Positions 45,965 to 58,062 of a DNA stretch of 64,000 nt are shown here, piece after piece (position 1 is the stretch's first letter; every line of letters begins with the position of its first letter). Below the pieces are notes generated by a model. That model ran no database searches and was not told the origin of the DNA. It worked only from the letters and a program-made list of their open reading frames with translations. Position numbers and translations under genes: made by a program. The DNA lies in NCBI RefSeq assembly GCF_047511655.1, contig NC_133403.1:16737014-16801013 (forward strand), read 5' to 3'. Origin of the DNA: Castor canadensis. Lineage: Eukaryota > Chordata > Mammalia > Rodentia > Castoridae.

Positions 45965-46580
45965 AAAATGTATTTGTTTATATAGAAAAAGAAGCAGAAG
46001 TACACAAAGCATTAAAAATAGAATATGGAATAAGGAACATGTTGGGTTTTTTTGTTATTGTTTGCATTTCTTTGTTTTCTAGATATTTTCCAGTGAAAAT
46101 GTCTTGTGCATTCAGAAAATAGGTCATACTGTTAACAAAGTGTTTTTGTTTTATTTTTGTTTTTAATATGATAGTGCTGATTTAGAATCACCTCAAGAGA
46201 AATGCACAACTAACTACCCTGGGTGATTCTACTTCAAAGATTGTTAGGTAAAGTAAAATAGCATCCGTGCATTTAGCAAATATGTACCCAAAAGGAAGTA
46301 TAGGAATGTAGTGTTTATTTTTTTTAATTGTAAATAATACACCATGTATCTTGTCCTCCCCTTAATTTGTTTCCTGTATGTGTTGTCCTGTTCAGCACTA
46401 AGGTAAGCCCTAGACTATTGAATAGAGTTGATTTGAATATTAAGTATAAATCTGACTTTGAGAGCCAAGTGTGAGAAATTGTCCTGAAATGAGTCCTAGC
46501 TACCAGCCACCTGAGAGATTTTTAATCTTTTGGAGACTCATGAGGGATTTTGCAAATCTTATTTTGGCAGCCTTTTTGGG
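45965..46580. other. unassigned sequence
   Basis: No gene or repeat recognised. Confidence 0.4.
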
Positions 46581-46599
46581 TAGGACTCTTGCAGGATAC

Positions 46600-46835
46600 C
46601 CTGTCCACCTGAACCCAGTGTTCCATCACCCAGCTTGATCTGAGTCCTTCATGTTCTGGTCTCCCAGGGAGGTGGTGATGACAGAGGAAACCACAGTTTC
46701 ACACTGATTGATGGTGGTGTGGATGGTGGGTGCTAGGTAGTTCTTGCACTTCATGTTCCACTGAGACCAGATGGTGTCCAGGCAGTGTCAGGGCACCACC
46801 TTTTTGAGCAGCACTTCTGTTTGAATTGCACTGTG
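46600..46835 (-). pseudogene. RALGDS: RALGDS-like RasGEF exon, inverted partial copy
   Basis: The reverse complement aligns to the plus-strand exon at 54,100-54,315: it reads LLKKVVP, a stop where Tyr is expected, HCLDTIWSQWNMKCKNYLAP, TIHTTINQCETVVSSVITTS, LGDQNMKDSDQAG and, after a shift, the HWVQVDR equivalent. This is the first part of the Ral-GEF catalytic (CDC25-homology) domain. Only this exon is recognisable; neighbouring exons of this copy were not found on the minus strand. At least one stop and a shift make it dead. It differs from the plus copy at many positions, so it is a separate duplicate, not a recent inversion. Confidence 0.8.
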
Positions 46836-46839
46836 GACA

Positions 46840-48680
46840 GAGACAGGGAATGACCAGTTACAAACATGTGACACATCTTTGTCACACGCATGTTTCTTAC
46901 ACAAACATGTACAATTAGTCCAGTGCTCAGTGGATGACCATTGTCACTGCAGGGTTCACTCACTGCTTCCTTTCCCTGAAGGTGCTGGTTCCTCAGAGGA
47001 TTGGTCTACAGAAACAGTTTTCAGTTAGTACTGTCCCTGTCCCTAGAAGCACAGAAGAGATACAGGTCCTTGAACACATGAGCCCCACTGCAGCCTCGTC
47101 ACCAGCTCCTGCCTTTCCCTGGTGCCTAGGACCAAGACATAAATGACCTCAATTGTCTCCTGTGCCAGGATCTCAGAATCAAGGGTGAATCATGAGATGG
47201 CCCACAGTCCTTTTATGAGTGGGACAAGGAGGATCCACAACAAGGTGTTGGGTAGACAGGTTAGTGATGGGTGTTGGAATTCCAGGAAAGAAGGCTAAGT
47301 GTATGACTAGCAACTGGGTAGCTCTTTGGGAGGGAAAAGAAAACTTGGGCTCACCATAGGGAGGCTCTGGGATTAGGATGAATTTGTGTGCATGTACTTT
47401 TGCCTCAGTGTGCATTTATGTGTGGGTATAATCACACATTGTACTTGAACTCTGTGACAGCATTTGTACTTATCTGCATCTGTTTGCATATGTCTAAGCA
47501 CTTCTATGTGCACATGAATTTGTGTTCATATAAGCCATTGTGTGTCTGTATGTATTTGTCTCTGTGTACACACTTTTGATTTTCTCTAGATAAAACTGTG
47601 GAACTCAAGTCTATGTTAACTTGGGGTTATGTGGTTTAGTTTAGAGTCTGTGTATGGCTATCTAGCCCAGACTGGATATGAACTTTGATACTCTCAGCCT
47701 CATCCTCCCTAGTTTTGAAATTATAGTTGTGCAACACCACATCCAATCTATATTCCATTCTTATTGCTTCCCTTCTTCTAAATTTCCCAACACTCATTTA
47801 GTGCATTACCTACATGAATCAACTGTCTGAAAGTGTCACAGGAAATACAGGTACTAGACACCATGAAAATCTGATGACTTCCAGGGAACTGGATGCTAGG
47901 ATGATCCCCCAGAGAGCAATCAGGAAGACTGGGAAGGTCCTGAGATCCCTAATGCTCTGCTTAGGGTCACATACCTGGTTTAATTAATTAGGGGCCATCT
48001 CTGACCCCAGCTCTGTGTCCTCAATATTGGAACAGTGACTGTACCCAGACCTGTAAGTGACACTGGGGTCGGCTGTGTAAGTCAGACTATGTCAACCTAT
48101 CCTATGTCCTAGACTGGAGGTTAGGGGTGCAACATCCTAACAGACCTTGGGGAGGGCTTGTCTGAGGAAGAGTTTCAGTTGCGAGTACCACCAGAGATGC
48201 CCTCACTTTCTGGATGATGGACCATAGAATGTTGAACCCTGATGACCAGATGCCCACATTCCAAACCAACTGTAGCCACATCATTTCTCTGGAGATCCTG
48301 TAGATAAAAGAACAGTCTTGCTATCTCCCACTATGTGGAGGTTCAGGCTGCAAGAGAGCCCAGAGTGGTGGGGTAGATCATATCAAGAGACACTAGGTCA
48401 ACCCTCAACCAAGATGCTTCTGGAAGTTTTACTAAAGGACCTCAAAGAGGACACAGATCAGGTCAGGGAATGCAATGTTAGGTCACCTCAACCACTCTGA
48501 TCCCCCACAGATAACACCAGTGTGTGTTTGTGTGTGTGTGTGTGGCTAAAATTTTTGAAGCTGTTTTCACTTAACTGTAGGCCAATGAGTACATTACCAG
48601 GTTGTTTCAGTTTTCATATTTAAACTGAAGCTTCTTGGTCCCAACCCATGGTGAATATGAGTTAAGCCCCCATTCTGGAG
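46840..48680. other. mostly unassigned sequence upstream of the RALGDS-like relic
   Basis: Contains a TG-rich degenerate tract (47,380-47,580), an antisense B1 (47,640-47,755) and a short GT run (48,520-48,545). Upstream exons of the RALGDS-like relic would be expected here, but I could not recognise any. Confidence 0.4.
47640..47755 (-). mobile_element. B1-like SINE, antisense
   Basis: 'agcccagactggatatgaac', 'gaaattatagttgtgcaaca'. Confidence 0.65.
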
Positions 48681-48684
48681 GAGC

Positions 48685-48843
48685 CCAGCATGGTAGTGAA
48701 CCTCAAGGCAGGCATACTGGAGAAGCTTAGTAGGTCACCTGGTATCTTCCCCGATGTTTGTGGACCCCCTTTTCATCCTTCTTCCTGTGCATCTACAGAC
48801 ATTTTGCTACCACCCAGCAGGGTCTGGACCTGCTCTTCACAAG
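48685..48843 (+). pseudogene. RALGDS: RALGDS-like exon: REM (N-terminal) motif part 1
   Basis: VNLKAGILEKL in one frame, then, after a shift, FFLCIYRHFATTQQGLDLLF, ending at a perfect donor AAG|GTAAGT at 48,844. The frame shift lies between the two. Confidence 0.8.
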
Positions 48844-49199
48844 GTAAGTACCACCTCCAAGTCCAGAGGATTCTCCCACATCCTTGCTGTGGCATGGGAA
48901 TTCCCTGTGTGATTGTGGAGGTTGGACTGCTTAGAGGACCACACTTACAGGGTATTGGTAGGACTAAGTGGGATGAGCCCTGGAAGTGCTTGCCCTGTAC
49001 TTGTCCACAGAATCTGCTTTCCATAACTATGATCTGTTCTGCGTGACTCCCAACTGAGCTTGAAGAATCTCAGATACTTAGTCCTCATTTATCTGAGGCC
49101 TCTCACAAATCAATTTCCCATTTTAAATGGATCTCCATTTAAGGGGCATTTTATGGAGATGCCCCTGACCTAGCTACATACAGGTCAGATTTATCTGGT

Positions 49200-49913
49200 G
49201 TGGGATGGCATCCCCATACCCACTGAAGTATGCAGGATGGAACTGGTTGTTCTGAAATATATGAGGCACAAAATGTGTGCCAGTAGATTGCCAGGCACTT
49301 GCCATAATTTGGTAAAAGAGTGTAGAGAGCAGATTATGAGAAGCATATGATAACTGGACATAAGCAAGACAAGCTATGGCCCAACTGCTTTCATCTTAGG
49401 CCAAGATTGGCAGAGCTCAGCAGCAGAACAACTGCCTAAATTGTTTACATTCAGAGAGGTAGGAACACAGGTTTCTCCTGTTACAAAGTCATGCCCCTTC
49501 CTGAGAACCACTGCTCCACCCTGTTTGCCATTGGGAATAAAAGACCTCCTGAAGGAGGAAAAGAGGCTTTTGTTTTGAGGATTTTGCCTTGAGGATTTTG
49601 CCTTTGGTTTGAGGCTTTTTGTTGTTGGTTTTCTGATGAGGGATCCTTTTTTATGTGGGAGCTCTTTGAAAGAGAAAAGAATTGCTGAAGGGAAAGGATT
49701 TCTGAAGGGAAAAGAATTTCTGAAGAAGAATTGCTAAAGGGGAATTGCTAGCAAGTCTGAGGGTGGAGACTTTAAGAAATCTATAGTGTCACTGCAAGTC
49801 TGGGAACAAAGACCTTTAGAGATTATGCTAAAGAACAACAAAGAGAAAACATGAGACAGAGAAAGTCTAAGGAAAGAGGTTTTAAGCAAGATTTTAAAGA
49901 ACTGTAAAGAAGT
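49200..49913 (+). mobile_element. LTR-like element, left part (split by L1)
   Basis: 'cactgctccaccctgtttgc' and 'gggaataaaagacctcctga' (TATA/AATAAA region at about 49,535) look like the promoter/R region of a class II-type LTR. It resumes after the L1 at 51,639 and probably ends near 51,770 (U5-like 'tctgtctgtctactctgtgt'). Edges and class are uncertain. Confidence 0.4.
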
Positions 49914-49944
49914 AGGGCCTTAAAGAATAATGATAAAGAAAAAA
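49914..49944 (+). repeat. 31-bp target-site duplication, left copy
   Basis: Exact match to 51,608-51,638 ('agggccttaaagaataatga' and the following 11 bases). Confidence 0.95.
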
Positions 49945-51607
49945 GGTACAAAAACAGACATGAAGACCAGTGGAACAGAATAGAGGACCCAGATATGAAG
50001 CCACACAACTATAACCAAATTGACTTTGACAAAGGAGCTAAAAATATACAATGGAGAAATAGCAGCCTCTTCAACAAAAACTGCTGGGAAAACTGGTTAG
50101 CAGTCAGCAAAAAACTGAAACTAGATCCATGTATATCACCCTATACCAAGACTAACTCAAAATTGATCAAGGATCTTAATATCAGACCCCAAACTCTTAA
50201 GTTGATACAGGAAAGAGTAGGAAATACTCTGGAGTTAGTAGGTATAGGTAAGAACTTTCTCAACGAAACCCCAGCAGCACAGCAACTAAGAGATAGCATA
50301 GATAAATGGGACCTCATAAAGCTAAAAAGCTTCTGTTCATCAAAAGAAGTGGTCTCTAAACTGAAGAAAACACCCACAGAGTGGGAGAAAATATTTGCCA
50401 ACTATACATCAGACAAAGGACTGATAACCAGAATATATAGGGAACTTAAAAAACTAAATTCTCCCAAAACTAATGAACCAATAAAGAAATGGGCAAGTGA
50501 ACTAAACAGAACTTTCTCAAAAGAAGAAATTCAAATGGCCAAAAAACACATGAAAAAATGCTCACCATCTCTAGCAATAAAGGAAATGCAAATTAAAACC
50601 AAACTAAGATTCCACCTCACCCCTGTTAGAATAGCCATCATCAGCAACACCACCAACAACAGGTGTTGGCGAGGATGCGGGGAAAAAGGAACCCTCTTAC
50701 ACTTTTGGTGGGAATGTAGATTAGTACAGCCACTCTGGAAAAAAATTTGGGGACTACTTAAAAAGCTAGACATCGATCTACCATTTGATCCAGCAATACC
50801 ACTCTTGGGGATATACCCAAAAGACTGTGACACAGGTTACTCTAGAGGCATCTGCACAGCCATGTTTATTGTGGCACTATTCACAATAGCCAAGTTATGG
50901 AAACAGCCAAGATGCCCCACCACTGACGAATGGATTAAGAAAATGTGGTATCTATACACAATGGAATTTTATGCAGCCATGAAGAAGAATGAAATGTTAT
51001 CATTCGCTGGTAAATGGATGGAATTGGAGAACATCATTCTGAGTGAGGTTAACCTGGCCCAAAAGACCAAAAATCGTATGTTCTCCCTCATATGTGGACA
51101 TTAGATGAAGGGCAAACACAACAATGGGATTACACTATGAGCACATGATAAAAGTGAGAGCACACAAGGGAGGGGTGAGGATAGGTAAGACACCTAAAAA
51201 ACTAGCTAACATTTGTTGTCCCTAATGCAGAGAAACTAAAGCAGATACCTTAAAAGCAACTGAGACCAATAGGAAAAGGGGACCAGGTACTAGAGAAAAG
51301 GTGAGATCAAAAAGAATTAACCTAGAAGGTAACACCGACACACAGGAAATCAGTGTGAGTCAATGCCCTGTATAGCCATCCTTATCTCAACCAGCAAAAA
51401 CCCTTGTCCCTTCCTGTTATTGTTTATACTCTCTCTACAACAAAATTAGAAATAAGGGCAAAATAGTTTCTGCTGGGTATTGAGGGGGGGTAGAGGGGGG
51501 GCAGAGTGGGTGGTAAGGGAGGGGGTGGGGGCATGGGGGAGAAATGAACCAAGCCTTGTATGCACATATGAATAATAAAAGAAAAAAAAGAAACTATAAA
51601 AAAAAGG
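49945..51607 (+). mobile_element. young L1 insertion, 5'-truncated
   Basis: Starts inside ORF2 directly after the left TSD, contains an uninterrupted ORF2 C-terminal half, a 3' UTR with a G-rich tract (51,481-51,540) and an A-rich tail (about 51,575-51,604), then the right TSD. The absence of stops and the perfect 31-bp duplication make it the youngest recognisable L1 in the window. Confidence 0.95.
49995..51104 (+). CDS. L1 ORF2p C-terminal half (open, but truncated)
   Basis: A 369-codon open frame from an internal Met; the frame is in fact open from 49,945. It covers the region behind the RT core: [20 protein letters not shown] (about residues 27-46), [49 protein letters not shown], the cysteine-rich [20 protein letters not shown] segment (about residues 222-241) thought to bind nucleic acid, and [20 protein letters not shown] near the end. 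The endonuclease and reverse transcriptase catalytic motifs are missing by truncation, so it is not an autonomous element. It is a remnant of a ~1,275-residue protein, not a host gene. Confidence 0.95.
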   Translation: MKPHNYNQIDFDKGAKNIQWRNSSLFNKNCWENWLAVSKKLKLDPCISPYTKTNSKLIKDLNIRPQTLKLIQERVGNTLELVGIGKNFLNETPAAQQLRDSIDKWDLIKLKSFCSSKEVVSKLKKTPTEWEKIFANYTSDKGLITRIYRELKKLNSPKTNEPIKKWASELNRTFSKEEIQMAKKHMKKCSPSLAIKEMQIKTKLRFHLTPVRIAIISNTTNNRCWRGCGEKGTLLHFWWECRLVQPLWKKIWGLLKKLDIDLPFDPAIPLLGIYPKDCDTGYSRGICTAMFIVALFTIAKLWKQPRCPTTDEWIKKMWYLYTMEFYAAMKKNEMLSFAGKWMELENIILSEVNLAQKTKNRMFSLICGH

Positions 51608-51638
51608 AGGGCCTTAAAGAATAATGATAAAGAAAAAA
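51608..51638 (+). repeat. 31-bp target-site duplication, right copy
   Basis: Exact match to 49,914-49,944, immediately after the L1 tail. Confidence 0.95.
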
Positions 51639-51790
51639 ATGAGTGGGAGTTGTGCATCTCCACCTGAGCACCCAACACACCTGAACCCGCTTTCTATCTG
51701 TCTGTCTACTCTGTGTTTTTCTGAGTCTCCAGTTGCCCCAAGCTAGCCCCAGTTAGGTTCATTAATAACTAGGAGTGAGAGAAAGCTCGC
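51639..51790 (+). mobile_element. LTR-like element, right part
   Basis: Continuation of the LTR-like sequence interrupted at 49,913, with pyrimidine-rich U5-like DNA. Confidence 0.35.
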
Positions 51791-51794
51791 TTTA

Positions 51795-52780
51795 ACAAGG
51801 GAGCAAGAGAAACAGCTCACTCTGAAAGAGCAGTTTTATCCCTGCCATCCTCAGCTCCATTTCTACCAGGAAGTCAATCATTAATAATAGATATCATAAG
51901 CAGGTACAGCAGAAGTTACATCCTCACAGTTCCCCTAAGTATGGCTGGATCCTCCCCTACTCCAGTGAGGATTGTGGACCACAGGCCCAAGCTCAAAAAC
52001 TGAGTTAGCTTCTGGTCATCTGGGAGGCACCTGTTGGCATAGAGGGGAAATTGGTGGGACATGGTTGGGGTGGGGGTGGGGGGATAGTCAAATTCTGTGT
52101 CCCAAACATCTTCTGATTCCCACTAGAGTACTAATGTTGAGGGCTATGCAACTAGAGGAAGAGGACAAGTGCTGTGCATTTGGCCTGAGCACCTGTAGAC
52201 CACAGGGCAGCATAGAGGATCAGAGCCTGGCCCTTTGAAAATTCATCATCGTCACCACAACCTATCACAGCCAAGCTTTCCCTACTTGTTGCATGTCAGG
52301 GACACACAGAATGTATGAGGGAACTTATCTTGCTAATGGGCACTCAACTGGCTCCCAGTTTCTCAGTGAGTGCACAGGAGGTACTCTGTGCTCCTCTGGA
52401 GAAGAGTATTTAAGAAGACGATCCACAATTTGAGGGACACCAGGTTCAGGTGGTTGCCAGACAAGAGGACATGCCCTAGATGAATTGACATTTCTGGGGG
52501 AAGGGTCCCAGAGAGACACAGGGCACTATGTGTAGAGTTCCTGAGCAGGGGAGATGTGCTCATAATATTTTGCTGGGCTCCCTCTCAGAGAGGTTCCCTG
52601 AAGTTCCTCCCGGTTTACCTTGCCTGACACTGTCTGGACAGACAAATGTCTCAGTCTGGGGTGTGTTGTTCTCTGGATAGTTAGGGGCAGTCACAGGAAC
52701 CAGGACACACAATTCCACTGTGGCAAGGCAGGGAAAGGCAAGGCCAGGTCTCTGATTCTAATACCAATTCATCTGCCTCC
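51795..52780. other. RALGDS-like intron, unassigned
   Basis: No exon recognised. Open frames of 64-88 codons on both strands show no domain. An exon between the two REM blocks would be expected here or before the LTR. Confidence 0.4.
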
Positions 52781-52783
52781 AAG

Positions 52784-52957
52784 GCTATCTCCTCCATCAT
52801 TGACACTTGGCTGGACCAGTATTCAAATGACTTCTCTCAGCCTCTTGAATTTACCTGCCTTAAGTTGCTGATGGCTTACTTGCAGCTTAACATGCAGACT
52901 TGGAACTGGACAGGCATGCCCACCTATTGTAGCCCAGTGGGATCAATTGGAGCCTAG
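52784..52957 (+). pseudogene. RALGDS: RALGDS-like exon: REM motif part 2
   Basis: After an acceptor-like CTGCCTCCAAG the frame reads AISSIIDTWLDQYSNDFSQP and LEFTCLKLLMAYLQLNM; then a one-base shift leads to LELDRHAHLL and a stop. This follows the end of the RalGDS REM motif. Confidence 0.88.
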
Positions 52958-53219
52958 TGATGCAGAACTACATAGTGAGGAGCCCGGGCTACAAACATAA
53001 AGCATGTGAGTAATGGTCATTGCTGGACCTTGTCCAGAGGAGACCCTAAGAGTATGCCATGGGCTAGGCAATCCTGGGACCCCAGAGAGTGTTGACCTGA
53101 GTCTCAAAAACTGTCCTTTTCTAGAGACCAACACTGTGGCTTATTGGGAAGGCTGAGAACATTTCTACCTTGGAAAGCCTCAGTGCAATGCAGTCATATA
53201 GGAATCTTGTGTCTTGTAG

Positions 53220-53439
53220 CTCTATCAGCAGCTCCAGTGCTGCTTCTAACCCAAGTCCAGATTCTGAGCCAGCTTCCTCATAGGCTCAATTTCTCCAGCC
53301 AGACATGGTGCCAAGCCCATCACAGTACTTTTCCTGGCCTTCTGTCATGGCAACTAAAAATGGAATGATCAAGGAGAAGCCTCACCTTTTGGCATTACCT
53401 CCAGGCCTGGTAGCAAAACAATTTACACTGATGGATGCT
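53220..53439 (+). pseudogene. RALGDS: RALGDS-like exon: Pro/Glu-rich linker to catalytic domain start
   Basis: Acceptor CTTGTAG at 53,213-53,219. SSSAASNPSPDSEPASS then a TAG; a shifted frame continues SPSQYFSWPSVMATKNG and IKEKPHLLALPPGLVAKQFT with LMDA, ending exactly at a GTAAGT donor (53,440). Confidence 0.9.
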
Positions 53440-54099
53440 GTAAGTGTCTGATGAGGGCAGGGTTGTTGCATGCATCCTTCTGGCCATTTTTCCCCATATC
53501 TAGCATTCTCTGACCCAGATTGTATGTTACCATTGATATCCCAACTCTACCTTTTCAACTTCCATGACCAGGCCAAGTTTCTTAAGTCAAAATCTCAACT
53601 CTGCTTGGAAAAATGAAGATTGGAATGCCTACAGTTATATGTGAAGATTCAGGGATTGGGACAGAGATGTAACCAGGTCAGTGTGTCACCTTGATCTTTG
53701 CAGGAGGCCTCTCAAGGTATAGCATTCATTAGATACCTGGTGTGTTCATGGTAGCATACATAGGATAAGTTGTGGTTATAGCAAATGTGTATGTGTACTG
53801 GATTTAGATTGATGTAGTGCTGATGTTAGCAGGGTGGCAGAATGTACTATGCAGCCATGAACCACTTATTGGCAACCCACTACTGAGTTTGGATAGGGAA
53901 AAATGATCTCACCACCTCTTTCCTTTAGGCCACTCATATTTTGTGTGCTCTTCATACTCAGGTAATAAATGCAGAGATTTTTACAAGGCTTTATCCATAC
54001 CTTCAGTTTCTGAGCTCAAGCATTAACCCACTGAGCTCCACTCATGGTCTGGAGGCTGTGGTGTGTAGCAGTGTCAGGTGATACAGATCTCTTCCTCAG

Positions 54100-54315
54100 G
54101 AGCTGTTCAAGAAGGTAGTGCCCTACCACTGCCTGGACTCCATCTGGTCTCATGGACATGAAGTGCAAGAAAGACCTAGCACCCACCATCTGCACCACCA
54201 TCACTCAGTTTAAGACTGTGGTCTCTGCTATTACCACCTGCCTGGGAGACCAGAGCATGAAGCCCTCAGACTGAGCCCAGGTAGTGGAACATTGGATTGA
54301 GGTGGACAGGATATA
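54100..54315 (+). pseudogene. RALGDS: RALGDS-like exon: RasGEF catalytic domain, first part
   Basis: Acceptor TCTCTTCCTCAG then ELFKKVVPYHCLDSIWSHGH in frame; a shift, then TTITQFKTVVSAITTCLGDQ, SMKPSD, an in-frame TGA, and AQVVEHWIEVDR. The best preserved Ral-GEF segment of the window; homologous to the inverted copy at 46,600-46,835. Confidence 0.92.
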
Positions 54316-54650
54316 CTACAAAAGGGACCTAGGGACACCCTCTTTACATTCCTCCTCTCTCAGGATGTGGACTAGTGGTCAGAGCCACTGCCAAGACCTG
54401 AGATCCATACTTCTCAAAGTCATGGCCTGGACTATTGTAGGGGGATGGGAAGAAAGTCTCACCCTCTGACAGTTTACCCATATAGTTAACTGAAGTCCTG
54501 CTTTGCTGAAACCTGGGTCCCTATGGGTCCCTAGAGCTCCCCACCAACGGTATCATCAGAAAGGCTCATTCCTGTAGTAGATGAAGGCAAGAGCACACAG
54601 GTGTTCCATCCATGGTTCACACAGTCATCTAATGAAGGATGGTGGAGTCC

Positions 54651-54790
54651 TGAAAAACATCTCCTCATTCTATGCCATATTCTCTGCTCTATAGTGTAAT
54701 GCCATCTACCTCATGAAGAGAACTTGGGAAGGTCTCCAGGATGGTGTTTGCCCCTCTCCAGAAGGTGTACATGTACAGGAGCTAGTATAG
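54651..54790 (+). pseudogene. RALGDS: RALGDS-like exon: RasGEF catalytic domain, second part
   Basis: LKNISSFYAIFSAL, an in-frame TAG in place of Gln, CNAIYLMKRTWE, then a shift into the PLQK-equivalent segment; matches the segment that follows the previous exon in Ral GEFs. Confidence 0.88.
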
Positions 54791-54799
54791 CTAGGTCTT

Positions 54800-56165
54800 C
54801 ATTGAGCCCAGACACAAGCACTGGGTACAGGGAATACTGGTGGCACAACTCAGTCCCCATGGACACTGGTCAGTGTGTCTTTTTCCAAAATTAGGATTCC
54901 GTGTCTGCCAGACACAGGGCAGAGTCACAAGGTAGATTTTCATGTTCTTAAGTTGGAACAATGGAACTCCGTGATGTTGAAATTCAAATAGAACGTCTCA
55001 GTGGAAATGGGGTTGGACTTCATGTGATGACACCACAGAAGTTCTCCTAGAAACCCATGTATGCTTAAGGATCAGTGGAACCATTTCCAAAACTCATATC
55101 CAGCAGTTTGGAGTCTTGGTTCTGAAGAAGAATCTCTTGCCCCTTTGCACTCTTCCCATTGACAATGCTCTGCCCTCCCTGCAGAGAGAAATTAACTCAA
55201 GAAGCTTACAAAGACTCTTTGGCATGAGCATACTCATGCCATAAAGAAAAAGCTGCTCAGCAGAATAGGTGAGAGTTTGGGGGCAGACAGGGGAAAGACA
55301 GAGGTGATGTTAGTTCCACACTGAAAGGGTTTTGAAAATGTCTAGTCCTGTCTTCATGGATGAGGTTAAGAGAGATGAATTGACCACTAGTTTGATCAGG
55401 GCCAGTTTGAGGAGAAACAGTCCTGATAATGGGATATGGTGGGAGCAGTGGTTTGACCCAGAAGGTGGATAAGCCAACAGAATATGGGGGTCTCTGCCTT
55501 CCTGATCAGATAATGGCCCCTGGATTCTTCTCAGACCCTAGTGGGCAAAGTCAGACATTTATGCCAAGGATAAGACCAGTTGTCTCTGTGGGCACCTGAA
55601 ACCTTTGGGAAAGCAACTGACCCACTTGGGGACAGAGACACAGTGGAGGCTGGAGCATGCAGGGGTATGAGACACCTTGCCTCTCTCTCTTTGTAGCTCA
55701 GCTCTTTCTGCCTGAGGACAGAAGCCTGATCAGTGGCCACATGGTGGCTGACAACCTTCCTCTTAAACATGTGTAGGGCCCTGCACATGTTGCCTCTACA
55801 CTGTGGGCCTGTCATCTGGTAATGTGGTTGGACCATGCATGCTAACCACACTGGAAGCAATGAGTTCCAAGGGAAAAAATACATGCGCAGGAGCTCTGAG
55901 TAGGACATGGCCACAGACTTGAGCCAAGACAACACAAATGAAAGGAAAAAGACATTGAGTCCTCCCTGTCCTCATGAGACAGGAGTATTCTCATGTGCAA
56001 TTTGCAAATGATGAAACAAGAGGAGTGAGGTCTCATGCCACAGCATGAGGTCCCCAAGATCTAATATACCTGTTGGCAGAAACATCAGCACAACCAAGGA
56101 ATGGTCCTCCAGGCCCAAGGTTAGAATAGTGGATCAACATGGGATGAGAGTGGAAAGGAACATTA
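54800..56165. other. RALGDS-like intronic sequence
   Basis: The exon between the 54,651 and 56,885 blocks should lie here; a weak candidate is about 55,185-55,255, not firm. Minus-strand frames of 71-134 codons (55,531-56,057) show no domain. Confidence 0.4.
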
Positions 56166-56169
56166 CCAA

Positions 56170-56245
56170 TACAAAAGGCTAAGATCATGAAATAAATGGT
56201 AAAGCACCTGCCTAGGAATCATGAGACCCACAGTTCAAAGTCCAG
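56170..56245 (+). mobile_element. ID SINE fragment, sense
   Basis: 'aatggtaaagcacctgccta', 'acagttcaaagtccagtacc'; its tail is the (GA)n run. Confidence 0.7.
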
Positions 56246-56278
56246 TACCATCAGAGAGAAATAGAGAGAGAGAAAGAA

Positions 56279-56314
<36 letters not shown>

Positions 56315-56342
56315 CATAGACAAAGACATAGGCAGAGAGATG
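56246..56342. repeat. (GA)n-rich microsatellite
   Basis: AGAGAG with interruptions, grown from the SINE tail. Confidence 0.92.
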
Positions 56343-56884
56343 AAATGATTCATTAATTCCATTCTTAATCCTACCAGGGATGGACATCAAAATATGGAGA
56401 CTTAGAGAAGAAGCTTGAGATCCCACAGGCAGCATGAAGAAGTAGTAAGTGACTGAGTCTGAAAACAGAGAGTGACTCCTAGAAGCAATGAGTGGAAGTG
56501 TTTCTACAGCCTCTGCTGTTGCCTGTTGCCCCACTGCCTAAAATGCCCATCACACCTGGACCCTGCACTGTTAGCTCTGTGTCTTGACCAGGTGATGTTT
56601 TGTAACGAGGAGCTTCAGTAACCACATGTAGAACCTGGTAGAGCCTACCAGGAGGACAGTGGGCATGGGTGTCATACCTCAGGGATCTGCAAAATACAAG
56701 TTTGGGGGCTAACCATAGGCAAGGTGTGCTCACGCTTCCAGGAGGGTTTTCTAGAGAGAGGTCACCAAAGGTCTCCAGGTTATTCTAAGTGGGAGGTTAT
56801 TGTTGGTGGGAGTGGGGTCAGGTTGAGAAACATTGAGAGGAGGATTGCTGGGTCTTGGTGATTACTCCCCACATGATGCTTCAG

Positions 56885-56990
56885 GGTGTCATCAAGGGAA
56901 TCATCAACTACCTTGGCACCTCCCTCACTCACTGACCTGGAGATCTGGACACTTCCATGGAGGATTATCTGTACGTGAATGATCCTGGGC
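56885..56990 (+). pseudogene. RALGDS: RALGDS-like exon: RasGEF catalytic domain, third part
   Basis: Acceptor-like ATGCTTCAG, then GVIKGIINYLGTSLTH, a stop, and LDTSMEDYLYVND after a shift; corresponds to the helical region with the conserved PYLGTFLTDL-type motif. Confidence 0.88.
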
Positions 56991-57753
56991 TTGGGGTAGG
57001 GGAGTGGGTCTGTGGGGAGATATCTTTTGTGTGATCCCTGACCTCTAGTGCTCCCACACATTGTTCTCAACTCTAAACCCATCCCACCTGGTAATAACAG
57101 ATCAGAGATCTTCACTGCTTCCCTGCAGGCAGGTTTGGCAGGAGTGTGAAGCCAGGTCCTTCAAGTCAGGCAGTTCATAGGACAAACAGGGCCTTCTCAT
57201 CCAAAGCCTCAGTCTCTGAAATATTCTCATAGAGTATCAGGCAAAGTATTCCTGATCTATGTCCCCTGATCCCCATGCCCTGGAATAAAACCCTAGACCA
57301 GTCTTGAGTGCTTCTTGCCCTCTGATCGTTTCTTATAGTAGTGTCATGCTAAGATTGGAGATTAAATGGTGGAGAGAGCATTTGTAACCTCATTGCCTAT
57401 CTACCTTCTAGGGTTGAGCTATTGCCTTTGAGAAGATGATGAAAGTGAGCAGATTCTGCCCTCACTCATGGGGATAGTGGAAATATGTTGGCAAGTACAC
57501 TCAACTCTGTCTACCTCTTTTGATCTATGTGCAGAGAGGTACAGAGAGGTACACTCTCCACAGAATATTGGGTATATGAGCTGGGGTCTAGGACAGTTGG
57601 CAGGAGTGGCTGTTTGAACTCAGCTGTATTGACAAACAGGAACCTGAGTGGGACTGAGGGAAGAGGAGACCCAGAGGAAATAACTATAAATTGGTCCCTG
57701 CATCACCTGGCACCTACTCGGGCTCTCACTGTCTTGACCTTTCCCTGGCCCAA

Positions 57754-57861
57754 GAATTTGATGTGATTTCTGAGATCAAGCTGCTGCAGTTGGCCTGTAT
57801 CAGCTATGATATTAACCCCTTCGAGCACTTTGATGCCTGGAGAGGCTCAGTGAGGCTCAGA
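57754..57861 (+). pseudogene. RALGDS: RALGDS-like exon: RasGEF catalytic domain, end
   Basis: After the pyrimidine-rich CCTTTCCCTGGCCCAAG: FDVISEIKLLQLACISYDIN and PFEHFDAW, then a short deletion before the RLSE-equivalent. Confidence 0.9.
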
Positions 57862-58062
57862 GGAAATATGGGGCAGGCACTGTGTGCAGTGAGAGTAAAT
57901 TTGGTTAGCTCCCAAGAGACTGTTCTGCATCCAGGTTCAGTGACATGCTGTTCCCTGGTGAATGCCAGGCACCTAGGCTTCTGCTTCCAGGCAAACCAGG
58001 AGATGGAGAGAGAGTATGCCTCCTGATAACTTCACAACTACTCATTTCCTTAGCTACCAACT

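Noticed and set aside
55531-56057. 134-codon and 71-codon minus-strand frames
   Set aside because: Opposite strand of the RALGDS-like intron; no domain, no splice context.
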